Assembly: GCF_042643265.1 (NCBI RefSeq)
Contig: NZ_JBHRRZ010000014.1
Span: 62,001 to 126,000 of the forward strand
Source of the DNA: Virgibacillus_O sediminis
Lineage (GTDB): Bacteria > Bacillota > Bacilli > Bacillales > Amphibacillaceae
DNA length: 64,000 nucleotides
Direction of reading: 5' to 3'
A program made the translations under genes and the position numbers. Under the pieces are notes generated by a model. That model worked only from the letters and a program-made list of their open reading frames with translations. It searched no databases and had not been told where the DNA came from. Numbering within the stretch: position 1 is the stretch's first letter; each line of letters opens with the position of its first letter. Of the stretch, positions 34,131 to 42,724 are shown piece by piece.

Positions 34131-34493
34131 ATGTTAATTCGATATAAAAAATCGCTGGAAAAGATTGCAATGGGCCTTCTTTCTTTTATGCCGGAAGAAA
34201 AGAAGGACGTAAAGAAACTTCAGGAAACAATTAAAGAATATGAGTCCAATCCGGATTGGCATCTCTACCTGTGGAAGGAAGAAGATATCCTTGGTGCAGT
34301 GGGCTTGAGAGTGGAAGATGGAATCAATGCAATCATCCAGCATATTTCTGTTAATCCCTCCTATCGGAATTGTGGGATTGGCAAGAGGATGATCAATGAG
34401 GTTAAAGAGCAGTATCAAACCAAATATGTAGTTAGCACGATAGATGAGATAGAGGAGTTTTACCAAAGGTGCGCAGAAGTGGAAGAAGGATAA
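34131..34493 (+). CDS. ribT: GNAT acetyltransferase RibT
   Basis: GNAT-fold protein of 120 residues, like B. subtilis RibT (124). The acetyl-CoA-binding segment is IQHISVNPSYRNCGIGKRMI near residues 64-83. In B. subtilis ribT is the last gene of the riboflavin operon, lying just before the scpAB region. Here the four biosynthetic rib genes are absent and ribT has its own upstream region. Start ATG follows GAGGGG. Its enzyme substrate is not established. A strong terminator follows. Confidence 0.82.
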   Translation: MLIRYKKSLEKIAMGLLSFMPEEKKDVKKLQETIKEYESNPDWHLYLWKEEDILGAVGLRVEDGINAIIQHISVNPSYRNCGIGKRMINEVKEQYQTKYVVSTIDEIEEFYQRCAEVEEG

Positions 34494-34526
34494 AAAAAAC
34501 CAGCCCGATAAGGGGCTGGTTTTTTA
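34493..34526 (+). terminator. Terminator after ribT
   Basis: AAAAACCAGCCC, a 6-base loop, GGGCTGGTTTTTT. Also suitable as terminator for the reverse-strand micro-gene at 34551-34634. Confidence 0.9.
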
Positions 34527-34550
34527 AAGGTGATGAACTATTCTGATGAT

Positions 34551-34634
34551 TTAGTACCAAGCAGCTCCTACAATTATCAAGAGAATGAACAATACAACAA
34601 GTAACGCAAAGCCTCCGTTGTAACCACCACTCAT
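34551..34634 (-). CDS. YjcZ-family sporulation micro-protein
   Basis: 27-residue hydrophobic peptide, MSGGYNGGFALLVVLFILL then IIVGAAWY. The glycine-rich, tyrosine-containing head followed by one membrane helix and a terminal aromatic pair is typical of YjcZ/YhcZ-type Bacillus small sporulation proteins. ATG at 34634 has AAGGAGG nine bases upstream on the minus strand. It stands alone between ribT and scpA. Role unknown; the family is annotated as sporulation-related. Confidence 0.82.
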   Translation of the reverse strand: MSGGYNGGFALLVVLFILLIIVGAAWY

Positions 34635-34829
34635 GATGACATGCCTCCTTTTTGTACTTTCCATAAATGTTTTGTGGTAACATTTATCTTACGTTAATAA
34701 CCTATGTTAGAATGTGGTCCACTGTATGGGCATCTATGCCACAACACGGGAGATTTTTTAAGAGTGGAGAGAGTAAAAGGGAAACCAGGATATCCTGCAA
34801 ATGCATCACAGACCAGGGGGAGATAAGTC

Positions 34830-35567
34830 ATGAATCAGCCATATCAGGTGAAACTGGAGGCCTTTGAAGGACCTCTCGATTTATTACTGCACTTGATCAA
34901 CAGATATGAAATAGATATATACGATATTCCGGTTGCACAAATAACGGATCAGTATATGAATTATATTCATGCCATGCAGCACTTGGAACTGAATATGGCT
35001 AGCGAATATCTGGTAATGGCATCCACCCTGGTTGCGATTAAGAGTCAAATGCTGCTGCCAAATCGGGAACCGGAATTGGATCCAGAAGAGGAATATACAG
35101 AAGATCCGAGAGAAGAATTGATGCAACGGTTGATCGAATATAGAAAATACAAGGAAGCCGCCGAAACGTTAAAGGAAAAAGAAATGGATGCCAACCAGAT
35201 CTTTACAAGGGAACCCGTCAATTTTGAAGATGAAGATAATGAAGAACGGCTTGCTGCTGGAGAGGTCACCCTATATGATGTTCTCGGTGCCTTTGGAAAG
35301 ATGCTGAGAAGAAAAAAATGGAACACACCATTGGAAACGAAAGTGCAGCGTACAGAAATACCAATTGAGAAAAGAATGGATGATATACGGAGAATGGTTG
35401 AGCAATCAGGTGAAGGGTTGGCGTTTGATCAGCTTTTCACCCCGCATTCCCGTTCACAGCTAGTGGTCACTTTTATGGCCCTTCTGGAACTGATGAAAAG
35501 TAATCAAGTGTACTGTAAACAAACTAAACACTTTGACACGTTATATATCTATAGCATGGAGGAATAA
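34830..35567 (+). CDS. scpA: Segregation and condensation protein A
   Basis: Kleisin subunit of the Smc-ScpAB condensin that organises and segregates the chromosome. 245 residues. The N-terminal kleisin helix starts YQVKLEAFEGPLDLLLHLI (residues 4-22), and the C-terminal winged helix contains VTFMALLELMKSNQV near 213. ATG follows GGGGGAG. Two bases separate it from scpB, so both subunits are made together. Confidence 0.96.
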   Translation: MNQPYQVKLEAFEGPLDLLLHLINRYEIDIYDIPVAQITDQYMNYIHAMQHLELNMASEYLVMASTLVAIKSQMLLPNREPELDPEEEYTEDPREELMQRLIEYRKYKEAAETLKEKEMDANQIFTREPVNFEDEDNEERLAAGEVTLYDVLGAFGKMLRRKKWNTPLETKVQRTEIPIEKRMDDIRRMVEQSGEGLAFDQLFTPHSRSQLVVTFMALLELMKSNQVYCKQTKHFDTLYIYSMEE

Positions 35568-35569
35568 GT

Positions 35570-36139
35570 GTGGAAGTAAAAAAATGGAAGCCTGTAATTG
35601 AAGGGCTGTTATTCGCTAGTGGAGAGCAGGGAATAACGGCCAAGCATTTATCCAAGATCTTGGAGATCCCTGAATGGCAGGTGGAAAATTTACTGATCGA
35701 GTTAAAAGATGATTTGAAAAATGAAGATAGAGGGATCATGGTGATGCAGTCACATGAGGTGTATCACCTTACAACTAAACCGGAGCATAGTGATTATTAT
35801 AAAAAAATGATGGAAACTCCCAAGACATCGAGAATGTCGCAGGCAGCTCTGGAAACTCTTGCCATCATTGCCTATCAGCAGCCTATTACGAGGACGGAGA
35901 TCGAAGAAATAAGAGGGGTGAAGAGCGACCGGCCTGTACAAACCCTGCTGGCCAGATCTCTAATAGAGGAAGCCGGTCGGAGAGACAGTGTTGGGCGCCC
36001 TGTATTATTTTCTACTACAAAGGAATTTCTTACTTATTTTGGTCTGACATCTTTAGACGAACTGCCACCGCTTCCCGAAGATCCTGATGAATTTGAACAA
36101 GAAGCGGATATGTTCTTTGAAAGATTTGAAATGGAGTAG
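35570..36139 (+). CDS. scpB: Segregation and condensation protein B
   Basis: Winged-helix dimer that binds ScpA in the Smc complex. 189 residues (B. subtilis 197). Conserved blocks are IEGLLFASGEQGIT near 10-23, LAIIAYQQPITRTEIEEIRG near 102-121 and GRPVLFSTTKEFLTYFGL near 142. It starts at GTG 35570, two bases after the scpA stop, with GGAGGAA overlapping the end of scpA. Confidence 0.96.
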   Translation: MEVKKWKPVIEGLLFASGEQGITAKHLSKILEIPEWQVENLLIELKDDLKNEDRGIMVMQSHEVYHLTTKPEHSDYYKKMMETPKTSRMSQAALETLAIIAYQQPITRTEIEEIRGVKSDRPVQTLLARSLIEEAGRRDSVGRPVLFSTTKEFLTYFGLTSLDELPPLPEDPDEFEQEADMFFERFEME

Positions 36140-36159
36140 GAAATGAAATACTTAAGTGT

Positions 36160-36200
36160 AACCCAAAAGTTGGAGGAAACTCTAATTTTTGGGGTTTTAT
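36160..36200 (+). terminator. Terminator after scpB
   Basis: AACCCAAAA pairs with TTTTTGGGGTT around a 17-base loop, followed by TTATT. The remaining bases to 36367 contain no gene that I can support. Confidence 0.55.
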
Positions 36201-36367
36201 TATGTCAAAAGTTTCCATCAGCAATAGAAGTATGATGGCTAGCTGCCTTAAAAAGGTCCATACATTCCATCCGTTATAAGCGTCGGGGGTGAGTGCTGTC
36301 AGGTCCTGATCTCCTTTGTTTACACCAATATTTGATTGCTTGCATAGGCTGATGTGGAGGTGATCGA

Positions 36368-37234
36368 ATGGATGATAAATGGAAATCATACTTGGAGGAT
36401 CTTATTTATTGGGGAGAAGAAACAAAGGAGTCTCTTTCAGCCTCTTCATTGCCTGAGTCGGAAATGAAGCAATGGATCAATCAACTGGATGATTGGCAGT
36501 TGAAGATTCAAGACCTGCTTCATGAGCAAAGAGAGTTGACCTCAAAGGAAATGGACGAAATTAATGAAGAAGGGAAACGAATTTTTCAAGATATAAAAAA
36601 GTGGAAGGCAAACATGGGAGGGAATGAAGTACCATTCGGAGAGCATGAACTTCCGCCATTGCCCTACGCCTACCATGCACTAGAACCATATATCAGTGAG
36701 GATATCATGCGGCTGCATCATCTGGTCCATCATCAGTCCTATGTAGATGGTCTGAATAAGGCGGAGAATGAACTTTATAATAAAAATTCAACGGATCATA
36801 TGATAAAACATTGGCTTCGGGAGCAGGCTTTTAATGGTTCCGGTCACTACCTGCACTCCATTTTCTGGGAAAATATGACACCCGATTCATCTGGAAAACC
36901 GGAAGGAGAGATTCTCCAACAGATAGATAAAGACTTCGGGGGATGGCAAGAATTCAAGTCGTTATTTTCGAAGGCAGCATCTTCTGTCGAGGGTGTTGGT
37001 TGGGCAGTTCTGCTTTGGGTGCCGGCTAGCGGCAGGCTTGCTGTTCAATCGTTTGAAAAACATCAATTATTTCAATTGGCAGCAGGAATACCATTGCTGG
37101 TGTTGGATGTCTGGGAGCATGCTTATTATCTCCAATATCAAACAGATAGAGATGAATATATAGATAACTGGTGGAACATAGTCAACTGGCAAGATGTAAA
37201 TGAACGGCTTAAAGCAGCTAAATTGAAGGTTTGA
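36368..37234 (+). CDS. Iron/manganese superoxide dismutase with N-terminal extension (SodF-like)
   Basis: Superoxide dismutase of 288 residues. Residues 1 to about 88 form a charged helical extension that ordinary SodA lacks; B. subtilis SodF has a similar one. The enzyme domain runs from HELPPLPYAYHALEPYIS (near 95). Metal ligands are visible: His in RLHHLVHHQSYVDGL near 120, His in GSGHYLHSIFWENM near 165, and Asp/His in LDVWEHAYYLQY near 247. ATG follows GGAGGTG. It is monocistronic, between scpB and dacB. Metal preference (Fe or Mn) cannot be settled by reading. Confidence 0.88.
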   Translation: MDDKWKSYLEDLIYWGEETKESLSASSLPESEMKQWINQLDDWQLKIQDLLHEQRELTSKEMDEINEEGKRIFQDIKKWKANMGGNEVPFGEHELPPLPYAYHALEPYISEDIMRLHHLVHHQSYVDGLNKAENELYNKNSTDHMIKHWLREQAFNGSGHYLHSIFWENMTPDSSGKPEGEILQQIDKDFGGWQEFKSLFSKAASSVEGVGWAVLLWVPASGRLAVQSFEKHQLFQLAAGIPLLVLDVWEHAYYLQYQTDRDEYIDNWWNIVNWQDVNERLKAAKLKV

Positions 37235-37269
37235 CCAACAGCTCCTCCTGCAGATCCGTTGCTCTTCAG

Positions 37270-37297
37270 GCATAACACTTTTTTTGGTGCATATGCT
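37270..37297 (+). promoter_or_regulatory. Candidate SigE promoter of dacB-spmAB
   Basis: GCATAAC (5 of 7 to KMATATT), a 13-base spacer and CATATGCT (6 of 8 to CATACANT), 34 bases before dacB. The B. subtilis operon is SigE-dependent. Confidence 0.5.
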
Positions 37298-37331
37298 TTA
37301 GAGATAGAAAATCTGCGGGAGGAAGCATGCT

Positions 37332-38435
37332 ATGAAACGAGCGGTCTCACTACTATGCATATTGCTCTGTTGTTTTTTTATTTATCCTGCAACAGGACAA
37401 GCTGCACCATCAATATCTGCCAATAATGCCATTTTGATTGAGCAGTCCACAGGAAGGGTCCTTTATGAGAAACAGGCTCATGAGAAAGAATTGATTGCAA
37501 GCATTACCAAAATCCTGACAGCCATCATTGCTGTGGAATCCGGCAAAATGAACGAAACGGCGACGGTCAGTAGGAAAGCGGTCTATACGGAGGGTTCTTC
37601 GATCTATTTAGAGCAGGGGGAGAAAATTAGTATAAAAGACCTCGTCTATGGGCTGATGCTCCGTTCAGGAAATGATGCAGCTGTAGCAATCGCTGAACAC
37701 ATAGGAGGAAGTGAAGAGGGGTTTGTTCATTTAATGAATGAAAAGGCGGATTGGCTCGGCATGACCAATAGCAGTTTTGCAAACCCACACGGGCTGAATG
37801 CAGACAATCATTTTTCGACGGCTTATGACATGGCTTTGCTAATGAGATATGCAATGAACCATCCCGTGTTTAGGGAAATAACAGGAGAAACATCATACTT
37901 GTCCGAAAACCGTTCATACAGTTGGAGAAACAAAAACAAATTACTCACCGAGTATTATGAACATACTACAGGTGGAAAAACCGGCTTCACAAAAAAAGCC
38001 GGAAGAACATTGGTATCATCTGCAGAAAAGAATGGAATGACCCTTATTGCTGTGACATTGAATGCCCCCGATGACTGGAGGGACCACATGAGCCTTTATG
38101 AATGGGGGTTTGATAACTATGAACTGACGAATCTAGCTGAAGAGGGATCGGAGCTTTACCGTTTAAACAATACAAGAGACCTGCAGTCAGGCTATTTGCA
38201 TGATGACTTGATATACCCGCTTAGGGATGGAGAATATGAACAATTGGAAAGGCAGACATATCTACTGGAAGGTGGTAATGCTGACATGGATGGGAGAATC
38301 GGCAAAACGATATTCCACCTTAAAGGGGATCAGATTGCAGAGGCAGCTATCTATGCAGAGAGGAAAAGCGAAGAATCGGAGAGCCTCGTTTCACAAGCCT
38401 TGTCTATATACGGGCAGATTCTGGGGGGCCGTTAA
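37332..38435 (+). CDS. dacB: Sporulation D-alanyl-D-alanine carboxypeptidase DacB (PBP5*)
   Basis: Mother-cell carboxypeptidase that controls cross-linking of spore cortex peptidoglycan. 367 residues (B. subtilis 382). The signal peptide covers about residues 1-24 (LLCILLCCFFIYPATGQA). Active-site motifs are ASITK near 57, RSGNDAAV near 112 and GGKTGFTKKAG near 216. ATG follows GGGAGGAAG. It heads a dacB-spmA-spmB operon with almost no gaps; the same three genes act together in spore core dehydration. Confidence 0.94.
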   Translation: MKRAVSLLCILLCCFFIYPATGQAAPSISANNAILIEQSTGRVLYEKQAHEKELIASITKILTAIIAVESGKMNETATVSRKAVYTEGSSIYLEQGEKISIKDLVYGLMLRSGNDAAVAIAEHIGGSEEGFVHLMNEKADWLGMTNSSFANPHGLNADNHFSTAYDMALLMRYAMNHPVFREITGETSYLSENRSYSWRNKNKLLTEYYEHTTGGKTGFTKKAGRTLVSSAEKNGMTLIAVTLNAPDDWRDHMSLYEWGFDNYELTNLAEEGSELYRLNNTRDLQSGYLHDDLIYPLRDGEYEQLERQTYLLEGGNADMDGRIGKTIFHLKGDQIAEAAIYAERKSEESESLVSQALSIYGQILGGR

Positions 38436-38437
38436 AG

Positions 38438-39022
38438 TTGGTTAATCTAATTTGGGCTTTTATGGCTGTTATTGGTATTTTGTACGCCATGGCCAATGGG
38501 ACGATGGATCAGGTGAATGAGGCAGTATTCGAAGGGGCGGCAGAAGCAGTCACTCTGTCGATTGGCTTAATAAGTGTACTAGTATTCTGGCTCGGACTCA
38601 TGAAAGTAGCTGAAGAAGCAGGGATTCTTAAAGTGCTTACCAGACTTATGCGTCCGCTGGTCAGCAAATTATTCCCCGAAATCCCCCCAGATCATCCGGC
38701 AATGGGGTACATCTTATCCAATATGGCGGCAAATATCTTCGGTTTGGGCAACGCAGCTACACCGATGGGCATCAAGGCAATGGAACAGATGAAACAGCTT
38801 AGTGGTAATGAAACAGCTTCTCGTTCGATGATTACCTTTTTAGCCTTAAATACTTCCAGTTTAACTATCATACCAACCACTGTTATTGCAATCCGCATGC
38901 AATATGATTCCGTCTCACCTACAGAAATTGTAGGAACTACCATCCTTGCAACATTGGTTTCTTCGGTCAGCGCCGTATTGGTGGATCGATTCTACTATTA
39001 TAAGAGTATCCGGGGGAATTGA
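38438..39022 (+). CDS. spmA: Spore maturation protein A
   Basis: Integral membrane protein needed for full spore dehydration and heat resistance. 194 residues with about four hydrophobic segments and the nucleoside-transporter-gate fold. Conserved ANIFGLGNAATPMGIKAM is near 98-115 and FLALNTSSLTIIPTTVI near 134. It starts with TTG at 38438, two bases after the dacB stop. It ends one base before spmB. Confidence 0.93.
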   Translation: MVNLIWAFMAVIGILYAMANGTMDQVNEAVFEGAAEAVTLSIGLISVLVFWLGLMKVAEEAGILKVLTRLMRPLVSKLFPEIPPDHPAMGYILSNMAANIFGLGNAATPMGIKAMEQMKQLSGNETASRSMITFLALNTSSLTIIPTTVIAIRMQYDSVSPTEIVGTTILATLVSSVSAVLVDRFYYYKSIRGN

Positions 39023-39023
39023 G

Positions 39024-39554
39024 ATGAGTGTAATAACTGCAGTCAGCACATGGTTCATACCGTGCTTTATATTGTTAGTTCTGTCTGTTGCCACATGGAG
39101 GAAAGTTCCATCATATGAAATGTTTGTGGAAGGGGGGAAGGAAGGAGTCAAAATGGCATTTTCCCTTCTTCCTTTTTTAGTGGGGATGATTGTTTCTATC
39201 TCCATCTTGCGGAGTTCTGGCGCACTGGAGGCCTTTATTCAGTTAATTTCCCCTGTTTTAATCGCGGTTGGGGTTCCTCCCGATATTATACCATTGGCAC
39301 TCGTCCGTCCTATATCCGGAACAGCAGCATTAGGGATGACCACCGAGTTGATCAGCAGCCACGGGCCTGATTCATTTATTGGAAGATTGGCGTCCACCAT
39401 GCAGGGAAGCACTGATACAACACTATATATTCTGACTGTATATTTCGGTGCTGTTGGCATAAAGAAAATGAGTTATGCGTTGAAAGTTGGACTGATAGCA
39501 GATGTTATTGGTATAATTGCTTCAATAATTATTGTAACACTAGTTTTCGGATAA
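39024..39554 (+). CDS. spmB: Spore maturation protein B
   Basis: Partner of SpmA in spore core dehydration. 176 residues with about five hydrophobic segments. Conserved features are SLLPFLVGMIVSISILRSSG near 44-63, LVRPISGTAALGMTTELISS near 95 and GPDSFIGRLASTMQGSTDTT near 114. ATG 39024 follows GGGGGAATTGAG; a longer frame runs back into spmA. It is the last gene of the operon. Confidence 0.93.
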   Translation: MSVITAVSTWFIPCFILLVLSVATWRKVPSYEMFVEGGKEGVKMAFSLLPFLVGMIVSISILRSSGALEAFIQLISPVLIAVGVPPDIIPLALVRPISGTAALGMTTELISSHGPDSFIGRLASTMQGSTDTTLYILTVYFGAVGIKKMSYALKVGLIADVIGIIASIIIVTLVFG

Positions 39555-39560
39555 ACTGTT

Positions 39561-39590
39561 TAGTGGCGTTAACATATAGTTAGCGCTATT
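39561..39590 (+). terminator. Possible terminator after spmB
   Basis: TAGTGGCGTTAAC and GTTAGCGCTA can form an imperfect stem with a 5-base loop followed by TTATTAT. The T run is weak. Confidence 0.4.
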
Positions 39591-39629
39591 ATTATGTATG
39601 AAAATAACTATTCAGGATTGGATGATAAA

Positions 39630-40373
39630 ATGAGCGATAAATTAGACAGGCTTCAAAAAGTAATCGCACAAAGCGGTGTTACTTCCAGAAGAAAGGCTGA
39701 AAAGCTGATTGCTGATGGAAAAGTAAAAGTGAATGACAAAGTGGTTTCCGAATTAGGAACAAAGGTTTCTCCCAATGATAGGATTGAAGTGGATGGTGTA
39801 CCTCTTGAAAAGGAAAAACCGGTATACTACCTGCTGTACAAACCGAGGGGTGTAATTTCCAGCCTGAAAGATGATAAAGGCAGAAAAGTTGTAACCGATT
39901 TGATTGGAGAGATTGAAGAACGTGTCTATCCAGTAGGGAGGCTCGACTATGACACCTCTGGAATCCTCCTGCTGACCAACGATGGAGAATTTGCTAATCA
40001 ATTAATGCATCCCCGATATGGGGTGGAAAAAGTATATGTCGCAAAACTGGAAGGTATACCCGATAAGATGGAACTTGGAAGGTTGAGGAAGGGCGTCGAG
40101 TCGGAGAATGATGTTCTCAAAGCACTAAGGTATAAAATTCTTTCCGTGGACAGGAAGAAAAATTCCATGCTGCTTGAACTGACACTGAACGAGGGTAAAA
40201 ATAGACATGTCAGAAGGATGATGGATGTTCTCGGTTACCCGGTGCAGAAGTTGAAAAGGGAGAGGTATGGTGTATTGACCTTGGAAGGCCTTCAGCCCGG
40301 CGGCTTCCGCCCATTAAACCCCAAGGAAGTTAAACAAATGAGGAATCTAGCCGTAAAGAATGTTGAAAAATAG
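39630..40373 (+). CDS. rluB: 23S rRNA pseudouridine synthase B
   Basis: Makes pseudouridine in helix 89 of 23S rRNA (position 2605 in E. coli numbering). 247 residues. The N-terminal S4 RNA-binding domain is at about 1-60 (RLQKVIAQSGVTSRRKAEKL), and the catalytic Asp is in GRLDYDTSGILLLTNDG near 101-117. The late NRHVRRMMDVLGYPV is near 193. I use ATG 39630 (MSDKLDRLQ) because the family begins there; ATG 39594 has no ribosome site. It precedes resA as in B. subtilis. Confidence 0.94.
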   Translation: MSDKLDRLQKVIAQSGVTSRRKAEKLIADGKVKVNDKVVSELGTKVSPNDRIEVDGVPLEKEKPVYYLLYKPRGVISSLKDDKGRKVVTDLIGEIEERVYPVGRLDYDTSGILLLTNDGEFANQLMHPRYGVEKVYVAKLEGIPDKMELGRLRKGVESENDVLKALRYKILSVDRKKNSMLLELTLNEGKNRHVRRMMDVLGYPVQKLKRERYGVLTLEGLQPGGFRPLNPKEVKQMRNLAVKNVEK

Positions 40374-40426
40374 TCAAATTCTGGCGTTTGGTTTGATGAT
40401 ATACTTCAATGGGGAGTGATTACCAT

Positions 40427-41002
40427 ATGAGTTTGGAAGAAGCCAAAAAGAAAAAAAGCAATAAAAAGAAGAAGCGACTCATCTTCAGAACAGCTACTAT
40501 CGGAGTTTTACTGGCTGCTGTCGCATATGCCCTAGTTTCCAACCTGACAAGTGACAACACCGTCTACGGTGAGGGAGACGAGGCACCTGATTTCCAATTA
40601 ACTCAAATAAACAAAAATAATGAAATGGAAACGGTCCAGCTCAGCGATCTTCGAGGAAAGGGAGTCATGCTTAACTTCTGGGGTACCTGGTGTCCTCCTT
40701 GTGAGAAGGAAATGCCATACATGGAAGATTTGTACCCGGAATATAAGGAAAAAGGTGTGGAAATTGTAGCGGTAAGTCTGGATGCCACTGAACTGGTTGT
40801 TCACCGGTTCATTGATAAATATGACCTTACTTTTCCTGTTCCCCACGATACTACTGGAGAGGTAATGGACCTTTATAAAGTCGGCCCCTTGCCGACCACT
40901 TTCTTTATTAATCCGGACGGGGAGATAGAAGAGGTAGTTGAAGGCGGTTTGACACTGGAAAGTATCGAGGGGCATTTGCAAAGCATACAGCCGCAGACAT
41001 GA
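40427..41002 (+). CDS. resA: Thiol-disulfide oxidoreductase ResA
   Basis: Membrane-anchored thioredoxin-like protein that reduces apocytochrome c on the outer face of the membrane before haem attachment. 191 residues. A basic N-terminus (KKKKSNKKKKR) leads into one membrane anchor at about 24-43. The WCPPCE active site has cysteines near 89 and 92, and the cis-proline is in PLPTTFFINPDG. ATG 40427 has GGGGAG ten bases upstream and is preferred to ATG 40409, which lies inside the ribosome site region. First gene of resABCDE. Confidence 0.94.
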   Translation: MSLEEAKKKKSNKKKKRLIFRTATIGVLLAAVAYALVSNLTSDNTVYGEGDEAPDFQLTQINKNNEMETVQLSDLRGKGVMLNFWGTWCPPCEKEMPYMEDLYPEYKEKGVEIVAVSLDATELVVHRFIDKYDLTFPVPHDTTGEVMDLYKVGPLPTTFFINPDGEIEEVVEGGLTLESIEGHLQSIQPQT

Positions 41003-41028
41003 ACAAGCCATAACTGAGAGGGATAGGA

Positions 41029-42672
41029 ATGAACAAAATAAAATGTGAATGCGGACACGTTAACCCGGAAGGAACAGTACTGTGTGAAGCTTGCGGGAAA
41101 CCCATCGAAAAGAACCAGCATATTGAAGGAAACGATAATAAGAAATTATTGAATATGCGTTACGATGGCAGTGCCCGCAGATCTCAGACGTATAACAAAA
41201 CAATCATTGATAAAACTTGGAGTTTCTTTTCTTCAGTAAAAGTGGGTGTATGGCTGATCGTCATTACACTTATAGCTTCGGCGATCGGCTCTATCTTCCC
41301 GCAGGAGATGTATATTCCTGCTGATGCTGAAAACCGCGATCCGTCCGTCTTCTATGAGGATCGATACGGCATTCTAGGGTTGATTTATTATCAGTTAGGT
41401 TTACATAATTTGTACAGTTCCTGGTGGTACATGCTGTTGATTGCCTTAATAGGAATTTCCTTGGTGATTTGCAGTATTGATAGGGTTGTCCCATTGTACA
41501 AGGCTTTGAAGATTCAGAAACCAAAGAGGCATAAATCGTTTATCAGCCGGCAGCGGCTGTATAGTGAAACAGATCACGTGACAGGGGAAGAAATCGATAC
41601 AGTAAAAGAACGGCTGAAAAAACAGAGGTATCGTATCAGAGAAGAAGACGGCCATATCCTGGCTGAGAAAAATAGGTTCTCCAGATGGGGGCCATATGTA
41701 AATCATATCGGTCTTATTATTATCCTGGTGGCAGCAATCCTCAGGTTCTCTGATGTCCTGTACTTGGATGAATATGTATGGGTTAGAGAAGGAGAGACCA
41801 CAGTAATTCCCGGAACTAATAGTGAATATTATATTGAAAATAAAGAATTGCTGATTGAAACCCATGATGAGAATGATGAAAGATTCAAAGAGGCTATCGC
41901 TGAACAAGGGGAAGTGTTCAGTAATTTTCAGACCAATGCAGTCATCTATCGGGCAAAAGAATCTTCAGTTGCAGGAGAAGAGCCGGAACTGGAGCCTATC
42001 CAGGAAGAGGAAATCCGATTGAACCATCCGGCTAAATTCGACGAATATTCCCTATATCAGGCAGGTTATCAGACGAATGAATTTTCTTCTATGAGCTTCA
42101 AGATTCATGAAGTGGATGATCCGGAAGAAGAAGCCCTTGCCAATTTCGAGGTGGACTTAACCTCCCCGGAAAGTGAGTATCAATTGGAAAATGGCTTCCG
42201 TGTGGAAATAGCCGAATATTTTCCTGATTATTATCTGGGCGATGACGGCGAACCAGCATCGGAGACAAATTATCCCCGAAACCCAGCCTTTGTAATGGTT
42301 GTCCATCCGCCAGACGGAGAAGAACCTGAAGTAAGCTTCCTTGGGATTGGACGAAATTTGGATCCTACAGGCGAAAATGACTACAATATCGGGATTACGG
42401 ACTTTGATACAAGAGATGTCAGTGGTTTAACGGTAAGAGTGGACCATACTCTTCCATTTTTTGGACTGGGTGCTGCTATATTTATGATCGGTGTGATTCA
42501 GGGAATGTACTGGCATCACAGAAGGATCTGGCTCCACCCTAAAGATGATGGTATCCTCATGGCTGCCCATACTAATAAAAACTGGTTTGGTGTCCAAAAA
42601 GACATCGAAAAAGCAATAGAAGGCACAAATATCACAATGGTGACTGACCAGCAGGAATTGGATGAAGGATGA
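41029..42672 (+). CDS. resB: Cytochrome c biogenesis protein ResB
   Basis: System II cytochrome c synthase subunit. 547 residues. The N-terminal zinc-ribbon-like KCECGHVNPEGTVLCEACG (residues 4-22) is also found in B. subtilis ResB. Membrane segments occur near 66-85, 125-145 and 224-243. A large extracytoplasmic domain (about 250-475) follows, and a last segment lies near 480. The ATG follows GAGAGGG, 26 bases after resA. It acts with ResC to move and attach haem. Confidence 0.94.
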   Translation: MNKIKCECGHVNPEGTVLCEACGKPIEKNQHIEGNDNKKLLNMRYDGSARRSQTYNKTIIDKTWSFFSSVKVGVWLIVITLIASAIGSIFPQEMYIPADAENRDPSVFYEDRYGILGLIYYQLGLHNLYSSWWYMLLIALIGISLVICSIDRVVPLYKALKIQKPKRHKSFISRQRLYSETDHVTGEEIDTVKERLKKQRYRIREEDGHILAEKNRFSRWGPYVNHIGLIIILVAAILRFSDVLYLDEYVWVREGETTVIPGTNSEYYIENKELLIETHDENDERFKEAIAEQGEVFSNFQTNAVIYRAKESSVAGEEPELEPIQEEEIRLNHPAKFDEYSLYQAGYQTNEFSSMSFKIHEVDDPEEEALANFEVDLTSPESEYQLENGFRVEIAEYFPDYYLGDDGEPASETNYPRNPAFVMVVHPPDGEEPEVSFLGIGRNLDPTGENDYNIGITDFDTRDVSGLTVRVDHTLPFFGLGAAIFMIGVIQGMYWHHRRIWLHPKDDGILMAAHTNKNWFGVQKDIEKAIEGTNITMVTDQQELDEG

Positions 42673-42724
42673 TGGAATTTCCTCTTCTCCAACCTGTGCC
42701 ATCTAACAATACGGAGGGTAATAT

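Noticed and set aside
34667..34867. A 66-codon forward frame before scpA
   Set aside because: It overlaps the scpA start, has no ribosome site, and its residues look random. scpA has a strong site at 34830.
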